Assembly: GCA_005778045.1 (NCBI GenBank)
Contig: SXKQ01000020.1
Coordinates: 1-5,853 of the forward strand
Origin: Planctomycetia bacterium
GTDB taxonomy: Bacteria; Planctomycetota; UBA1135; GCA-002686595
DNA: 5,853 nt
Reading direction: 5' to 3'
Part shown: one piece after another, positions 1-3,123 of the stretch
How positions within the stretch are numbered: position 1 is the stretch's first letter
Layout of the letters: each line of letters opens with the position of its first letter
Translations under genes and position numbers: made by a program
Notes under the pieces: generated by a model
Seen by the model: only the letters and a program-made list of their open reading frames with translations
What the model was told of the DNA's origin: nothing
The model's database searches: none

Positions 1-752
1 AACAGCACGCCCGTGCGCTGGGCTTCGGCGACCTGCTCGGCGAAGACCGCGCACAGCGCCTTCTTCGAGAGGAACGTCGCGTCGACGACCTCGCGCGCGG
101 CGAGCGAGAACGGGCCTGCGAGCTTCGTGCGCGAGCCATCCGAGCCAAAGAGCTCGATCGTGGCCTGCGCCGCGGCCGGCATGGTCACGGACGTCTCGTT
201 GCCGAAGAAGTCACCAGACGCCATGTGCGAGACATGCGAGCGGCTGTCCTTCGACCACGCGCCCATCTTGTGCGGGTTCGCGCGCGCATAGGCCTTCACC
301 GAGGCCGGCGCGCGACGATCCGAGTTGCCCTCGCGCCGCACCGGGTTCACGGCGCTGCCCTTGACCTTGTCGTAGCGCTTCTTGGCGTCCTTCTCCGCGT
401 CGCCCTTCGGCTCGTCGGGGTAGTCCGGGAGCGCGTATCCCTGCGCCTGCAGCTCGGCGATGGCGCCCTTGAGCTGCGGCACCGAAGCGCTGATGTTGGG
501 GAGCTTGATGATGTTCGCCTCGGGCGTCTCCGCGAGACGGCCGAGTTCGCCGAGGTGATCGGGGCTGCGCTGCGCGGGCGGGAGCAGGTCCGCGAAGGCC
601 GCGAGGATGCGCGCGGCGAGCGAAATGTCGCGCGTCTCGACCGTGATGCCCGTGCCCTTCACGAAGGCCTGCACCATGGGCAGGAACGAGTAGGTGGCCA
701 GCGCGGGGGCCTCGTCGGTGTGCGTGTACAGGATCTGCTTGGCGGAGGGCAT
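1..752 (-). CDS. icd: Monomeric NADP-dependent isocitrate dehydrogenase (N-terminal part, runs off left edge)
   Basis: Catalyses NADP-dependent oxidative decarboxylation of isocitrate to 2-oxoglutarate in the cytoplasm (TCA cycle, NADPH supply). The first 250 codons lie here; the family is about 740 residues, so roughly two thirds is outside. The start is ATG at 752-750, which puts the usual short leader before [11 protein letters not shown] (residues 12-22). Other family-typical blocks are [12 protein letters not shown] (39-50), [15 protein letters not shown] (80-94), [18 protein letters not shown] (132-149) and [10 protein letters not shown]. From memory, Ser, Asn and two Arg of the GSAVNP..R/NSDRR block bind isocitrate in the Azotobacter enzyme; the matching residues here are S133, N136, R140 and R146, all present. 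The metal-binding aspartates lie beyond the edge. No Shine-Dalgarno is obvious before the ATG. The frame is uninterrupted, and it is transcribed away from the unit starting at 1007. Confidence 0.96.
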   Translation of the reverse strand, partial: MPSAKQILYTHTDEAPALATYSFLPMVQAFVKGTGITVETRDISLAARILAAFADLLPPAQRSPDHLGELGRLAETPEANIIKLPNISASVPQLKGAIAELQAQGYALPDYPDEPKGDAEKDAKKRYDKVKGSAVNPVRREGNSDRRAPASVKAYARANPHKMGAWSKDSRSHVSHMASGDFFGNETSVTMPAAAQATIELFGSDGSRTKLAGPFSLAAREVVDATFLSKKALCAVFAEQVAEAQRTGVL

Positions 753-762
753 GGACTGGGGC

Positions 763-775
763 GGCGCAGGGCGCC
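763..775. repeat. Short perfect hairpin close to the icd start codon
   Basis: GGCGC (763-767) and GCGCC (771-775) form a 5-bp perfect stem with a 3-base loop. In the icd transcript it would lie about 10 bases before the ATG, where a ribosome-binding site would normally be. It may affect initiation, or it may be chance in GC-rich DNA. Confidence 0.35.
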
Positions 776-790
776 TTGGAGAGGTGCGGA

Positions 791-808
791 CGGCCGGAAA
801 ACCGGCCG
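791..808. repeat. Perfect inverted repeat (7-bp stem, 4-base loop) in the icd leader
   Basis: CGGCCGG (791-797) is followed by AAAA and then CCGGCCG (802-808), a perfect all-G/C stem. On the minus strand the loop is TTTT, and the element would sit about 38 bases upstream of the icd ATG. No T-run follows on either strand, so it is not a canonical intrinsic terminator. It could be a leader structure, a regulator-binding palindrome or chance. Confidence 0.5.
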
Positions 809-991
809 CAGACGGTAGCAAACGGGCCCCTGCGGGGTCAGCCCGCGTGCGCGCGCGGCGGGCCACGACTCAGAAAATACGGGCCTTTCGGCACCTTGGC
901 CATCCCATGTCCGAGGTCATAGCCGACGCTGCGGCCGCCGCAGTGGTTCGTCGCGCTTCCGTGCGACGCTCCTCCCCGCTCGTGGCCCCCC

Positions 992-995
992 GGAG
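992..995 (+). promoter_or_regulatory. Ribosome-binding site supporting a TTG start at 1007
   Basis: GGAG lies 11 bases before TTG 1007. The frame is open only from about 923 and has no in-frame ATG or GTG upstream of 1007, so this GGAG is the main support for the TTG start. The spacing is at the long end of normal. Confidence 0.4.
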
Positions 996-1006
996 TATCC
1001 AGTCGC

Positions 1007-1423
1007 TTGGAAGACACCCCCCATTTCCTGACCGAGGACGACATCTACGAGCGCGGCTGGAGTCCCGAGATCCTCGCCGTGTCCCGGCTCGCGACGTACC
1101 GAGAGCTCGCGCTCCAGTCCGCGCCCAACGCTCGTCCCGTGCGCGTCTATCTCGCGTCGGACGTCGAGGCGCTCGAACGCATCGAAGTGCTGCAAGACGC
1201 GGTGGCCGCGCGCTTCGACGTGCACGCCGATCGCGAGGAGCTTGCGCGCCACTTGCGACGCTTTGCCCACCTCGACTCGACGCTCCCCCGTGCGACGCCG
1301 GCGCCCGCGGAGCTGCCCTTCGCGTTCCTCGAGTGGTGGCTGCAGCGCATGGCCGAGACTCCGGATCTCGAGCAGCGCGAGCTCGAACGTCGCCGTGCGC
1401 GCCGCCGCGCGCCGCGCAAGTGA
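1007..1423 (+). CDS. Hypothetical protein, 138 aa, first gene of a three-gene unit
   Basis: I do not recognise this protein. The TTG start is preceded by GGAG; the only upstream alternative in frame is a CTG at 929. The composition is that of a normal globular protein and codons end mostly in G/C. The N-terminus reads LTEDDIYERGW followed by SPEILAVSRLATYREL and then PVRVYLASDVEALE (about residues 8-58). This helix-loop arrangement loosely resembles small MerR-like DNA-binding folds in which a Lys/Arg-x-Tyr strand follows the recognition helix; that is a weak impression, not an assignment. The middle is helical and charged, a FAFLEWWLQRM segment lies near residue 105-115, and the C-terminus is a strongly basic tail (RRRARRR). 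It has no signal peptide or membrane segment. Its stop codon overlaps the ribosome-binding site of the next gene, which starts 11 bases later, so the two are probably co-transcribed. Confidence 0.68.
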   Translation: MEDTPHFLTEDDIYERGWSPEILAVSRLATYRELALQSAPNARPVRVYLASDVEALERIEVLQDAVAARFDVHADREELARHLRRFAHLDSTLPRATPAPAELPFAFLEWWLQRMAETPDLEQRELERRRARRRAPRK

Positions 1424-1427
1424 GGAG
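1422..1427 (+). promoter_or_regulatory. Ribosome-binding site overlapping the stop codon of the upstream gene
   Basis: GAGGAG starts inside the TGA of the 138-aa gene (1421-1423) and lies 7 bases before ATG 1435. This fixes the start of the zinc-ribbon gene and suggests translational coupling. Confidence 0.65.
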
Positions 1428-1434
1428 CGTCGCG

Positions 1435-1775
1435 ATGCCCAAGCGCTCCCCCATCTCCGTCATCGAACACAGCTACGACCTCGTCAACGGCAGTTTCTTC
1501 TGTCCTTGCTGCGGCGCGCCCCTGATGCGCCCCGACTCGGACCTGCTCGAGTGCCGTGCCTCCTGTTCGCTTGGATTGACCAAGGCTGCAGCATCGTCGA
1601 GGAACTCCCACACCCGAAGATCGCGCCGCTCATCACGGAGTGCGAGCGGATCGAGATCGATGTCTCGCCGCACGGCGAGGGGTTCCGCGCGCGACCTCCG
1701 CCGCGCACCGTGATCTTCCTGCTTGACGAATGCTACGGCCCAAGCGCGATCGAGTGGACTGGCCGGACCCCCTGA
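1435..1775 (+). pseudogene. Zinc-ribbon protein gene broken by a one-base frameshift (first of two paralogues)
   Basis: ATG 1435 has a good GAGGAG site. The first frame reads normally through FFCPCCGAPLMRP to about base 1560 and then becomes Ser/Arg-rich without similarity to anything. A different frame carries on with FAWIDQGCSIVEELPHP, reaching a stop at 1773-1775 just before the next gene. One missing base near 1561-1562 explains both halves. Adding one G there gives C-R-A-C-L-F-A-W-I-D, which aligns residue for residue with C-A-H-C-T-F-V-W-I-D in the downstream paralogue. The restored protein would have 113 residues with zinc-binding candidates C23, C26, C40 and C43. The paralogue is 163 residues, so this copy is shorter at the C-terminus. 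The break is either a real mutation or a sequencing error. Function is unknown; CPCC-type ribbons occur in many small uncharacterised proteins. Confidence 0.8.
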
Positions 1776-1790
1776 CTTCGGAGCGCAACC

Positions 1791-2282
1791 ATGACCGGAC
1801 AACGTATCGACATCGACATCGACCCCAGCGCCTTCACCTTTCACTGCCCTGTGTGTGGCCACGTGATCCTGCGTCCCGAGCACGAGCCCGCACCCTGCGC
1901 TCACTGCACCTTCGTGTGGATCGACGCGCTTGCGGAGTTCGACGAGGCCATGTGCACGCCCGAGATCCTCGCGCGCATGAAGGTGCTCCCGCCGCCCGAC
2001 GAGCGCTTCGACGAGGACGGATTCGAGTGGGTCTCCTGCTTCGCCGCGGAATTCCTCGGCCGCCTGCCCAACGGCACGATCGCGTTCTTCTTGTCGTGGT
2101 CGGGCATCGCCTGCGGCCCTGTCTCTGAGACAGTCGTCATCGGCATCGACTTCGTGCCCAAGCAAGGCGGCGACGGCGGGGAGGGGGACATCCGCGGATG
2201 CGACCTCGACCTGTTCCATGACGAGGAAGGCGAGGAGTGGAAGCGCGGCAGCTCGGACCACGACAGATCGAGCTTCGGCTGA
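1791..2282 (+). CDS. Zinc-ribbon domain protein, 163 aa (second, intact paralogue)
   Basis: The ATG start has GGAG at 1780-1783, 7 bases upstream, and begins 15 bases after the stop of the frameshifted paralogue. The N-terminus is acidic (RIDIDID, residues 5-11). A four-cysteine ribbon follows: CPVCG with C19/C22, then CAHC with C36/C39, then the FVWID motif shared with the upstream copy. Over the 29-residue ribbon block about 13 positions match the restored upstream protein, so the duplication is old. Residues from about 80 to 130 (LPNGTIAFFLSWSGIACGP, then VIGIDFVP) look like a beta-rich domain; the upstream copy has a weak counterpart in PPRTVIFLLDECYGP. The tail is acidic and glycine-rich with DLFHDEEGEEW. 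It has no signal peptide or membrane segment, so it is probably cytoplasmic. Function is not recognised; it could be regulatory, a partner of the 138-aa protein, or an immunity-like protein, and nothing here decides. Confidence 0.8.
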   Translation: MTGQRIDIDIDPSAFTFHCPVCGHVILRPEHEPAPCAHCTFVWIDALAEFDEAMCTPEILARMKVLPPPDERFDEDGFEWVSCFAAEFLGRLPNGTIAFFLSWSGIACGPVSETVVIGIDFVPKQGGDGGEGDIRGCDLDLFHDEEGEEWKRGSSDHDRSSFG

Positions 2283-2484
2283 GCGTTCGACCGGGCTGCC
2301 AGCGACTCCGCGGGCAGCCGGTTGAAAGAGACTTGTCGCGAACTCGTGCGCTCCTTGTCGTGGCGATGAATGCGACGCAGGAACGTTGGATGCGGCCTTC
2401 GTGGCCGCTGAATACGACCCGACGAGCGTGTCGCCGTGCCGGCGAAGAGCCAGCAGCCGTCGCAGAGCACGTCTCGATGGGCAG
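2283..2484. other. Gene-free stretch with several hairpins
   Basis: About 200 bases lie between two convergent reading frames. No translation on either strand looks protein-like. Besides the hairpin right after the stop (listed separately) it holds two perfect 6-bp stems: GCGGCC/GGCCGC (2392-2397 with 2403-2408) and TCGCCG/CGGCGA (2431-2436 with 2440-2445). It could be a bidirectional termination region or decayed sequence. I see no insertion-sequence ends. Confidence 0.5.
2291..2321 (+). terminator. Hairpin after the zinc-ribbon gene, possible terminator
   Basis: GGCTGCC (2294-2300) pairs with GGCAGCC (2313-2319) across a 12-base loop. The flanking CC (2291-2292) and GG (2320-2321) extend the stem past a one-base bulge. 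It starts 8 bases after the TGA at 2280-2282, the right place to end the three-gene unit. It is followed by GTTGAAAGAG rather than a T-run, so it is not a classical intrinsic terminator. Confidence 0.4.
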
Positions 2485-2790
2485 CTAGGCCGAAGCGTGC
2501 AGGCGCTGGGCGAGCGCCTCGGCCTGCGCCGTGATGCGCTCATGCAGACCTTCGGGACGCACGGAGTCGGCCCGCTCCGTCGCGAGACTCAGCGTGGAGC
2601 GCGTGTCGGGCGTCAGAAGCGCGTCGACGAGCGGGAATTCGGCGCGGTCTTCCTTCACCTTCAGCAGATGGCCACGGAGCCTCGAGTGGTAGTCCTCGGC
2701 CGCGCTTTCGAAGGCAGGCAGCGCGCGCGTCACTCCGCTGGACTCCGCCGCGAGCGCGTTGCGCATGCGCGCGAAGGCGAGGGGTGGCAT
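2485..2790 (-). CDS. Hypothetical protein of up to 101 aa, possibly a 5'-truncated gene
   Basis: The frame uses G/C-ending codons and its translation is a plausible helical, charged protein, for example ALPAFESAAEDYHSRLRGHL, then KVKEDRAEFPLVDALL, ending QAEALAQRLHASA, so I take it as genuinely coding. I do not recognise the family. The longest version starts at ATG 2790, but a TGA sits immediately upstream in frame, no Shine-Dalgarno precedes it, and its first codons overlap the flavoprotein remnant on the other strand. Later starts are possible: ATG at 2766, or a GTG about 18 codons in, which has a GGAG upstream at suitable distance. The missing start signal and the overlap suggest that the original N-terminus was lost at a rearrangement and only the 3' part remains. 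It has no signal peptide, membrane segment or cysteine motif. Confidence 0.5.
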   Translation of the reverse strand: MPPLAFARMRNALAAESSGVTRALPAFESAAEDYHSRLRGHLLKVKEDRAEFPLVDALLTPDTRSTLSLATERADSVRPEGLHERITAQAEALAQRLHASA

Positions 2791-3043
2791 TCATGAGGCG
2801 CGCGATGCCGCGCGCGCCGTCATGGCTGACGCCGATTGCTTACACTCCGTTTCGGCACTCCTGCGTCACGGTCCGGAGCGCATGGGTGAGCTGGTGCGCG
2901 AGCTGCGAGAGTGGCTGGAGCAGCACGAGTACGACTCGCTGGACCGGGCCAAGGGCAGCATGAACCTCGAGCACTGCCCGGACCCGCGCGACTTCAAGCG
3001 CGCGAACTATGTCCAGTTCCTGCAGAGTTGGCGCTTCGAGTGA
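2759..3043 (+). pseudogene. C-terminal remnant of a dihydroorotate dehydrogenase-like flavoprotein
   Basis: The last 80-90 residues match the C-terminus of the large dihydroorotate dehydrogenase-like (FMN, TIM-barrel) family: GGIHEARDAARAVM, then VSALLRHGPERM, then REWLEQHEYDSLDRAKGSMN, then CPDPRDFKRANY and LQSW before the TGA at 3041-3043. Full members are about 330 residues, so roughly three quarters, including the substrate and most of the flavin site, is absent. Family resemblance starts around the GGIH codons (2783-2794), perhaps slightly earlier. Upstream in this frame there is only non-matching sequence back to a stop at 2690. The usual M-A-G-A-D reads M-A-D-A-D here, losing a conserved glycine. 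An in-frame ATG at 2822 exists, but a product from it could not be a working enzyme. I call it a 5'-truncated pseudogene. Confidence 0.82.
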
Positions 3044-3123
3044 GGGCTTGCGCCGCCCCGGGCTCCCGACGCTATCGTCTCGGCATTCGCAGACCGCGGT
3101 CGCGGCGCGAGGGAGCTTGAACG
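3044..3123 (+). promoter_or_regulatory. Leader of the S8 protease gene, with ribosome-binding site
   Basis: GAGGGAG at 3109-3115 lies 8 bases before ATG 3124 and supports that start well. Upstream are a perfect 10-base palindrome, GACCGCGGTC (3092-3101), and a very weak promoter-like pair (TTGCGC at 3048 and TATCGT at 3073, spacing too long), which I would not rely on. The gap to the flavoprotein remnant is 80 bases, so the promoter may lie here or inside the remnant. Confidence 0.55.

Larger units (their letters stand above)
753..1006. other. Divergent intergenic region between icd and the three-gene unit
   Basis: About 250 bases separate the dehydrogenase start (minus strand) from the TTG start at 1007 (plus strand), so promoters for both directions should lie here. 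I see no convincing -35/-10 pair on either strand; the region is as GC-rich as the genes. It holds two hairpins near icd (763-775 and 791-808) and a tight CCCC-TGC-GGGG hairpin at 827-837. Open frames crossing it give Arg/Ala/Pro-rich translations with no recognisable motif, so I call no gene. Confidence 0.6.

Noticed and set aside
870..1463. Minus-strand frames opposite the 138-aa gene
   Set aside because: Arg/Ala/Ser-rich low-complexity translations without a ribosome-binding site. The plus strand has the better composition, spacing and operon fit.
1555..1575. Programmed -1 ribosomal frameshift in the first zinc-ribbon gene
   Set aside because: There is no X-XXY-YYZ slippery heptamer and no obvious downstream stem at the right distance. 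A missing base that restores CxxC explains the break better.
694..1713. Long plus-strand frame of about 339 codons crossing icd, the intergenic region and two genes
   Set aside because: Most of it is an Arg/Ala/Ser-rich shadow translation. Only the part from 1435 to about 1560 is real, as the first half of the frameshifted zinc-ribbon gene.
1807..1824. Short TCGACA-type hexamer repeat near the start of the 163-aa gene
   Set aside because: It simply encodes the Ile-Asp run at the N-terminus; too short to call a functional repeat.
1473..2543. Minus-strand frame of about 356 codons opposite the zinc-ribbon genes
   Set aside because: It is antisense to genes with clear motifs and ribosome-binding sites, and its translation has no recognisable motif. 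Long antisense frames are common in GC-rich DNA.
2386..2796. Plus-strand frame of about 136 codons
   Set aside because: Shadow of the minus-strand 101-aa frame. The translation is Arg-rich and does not match the upstream part of the flavoprotein family.
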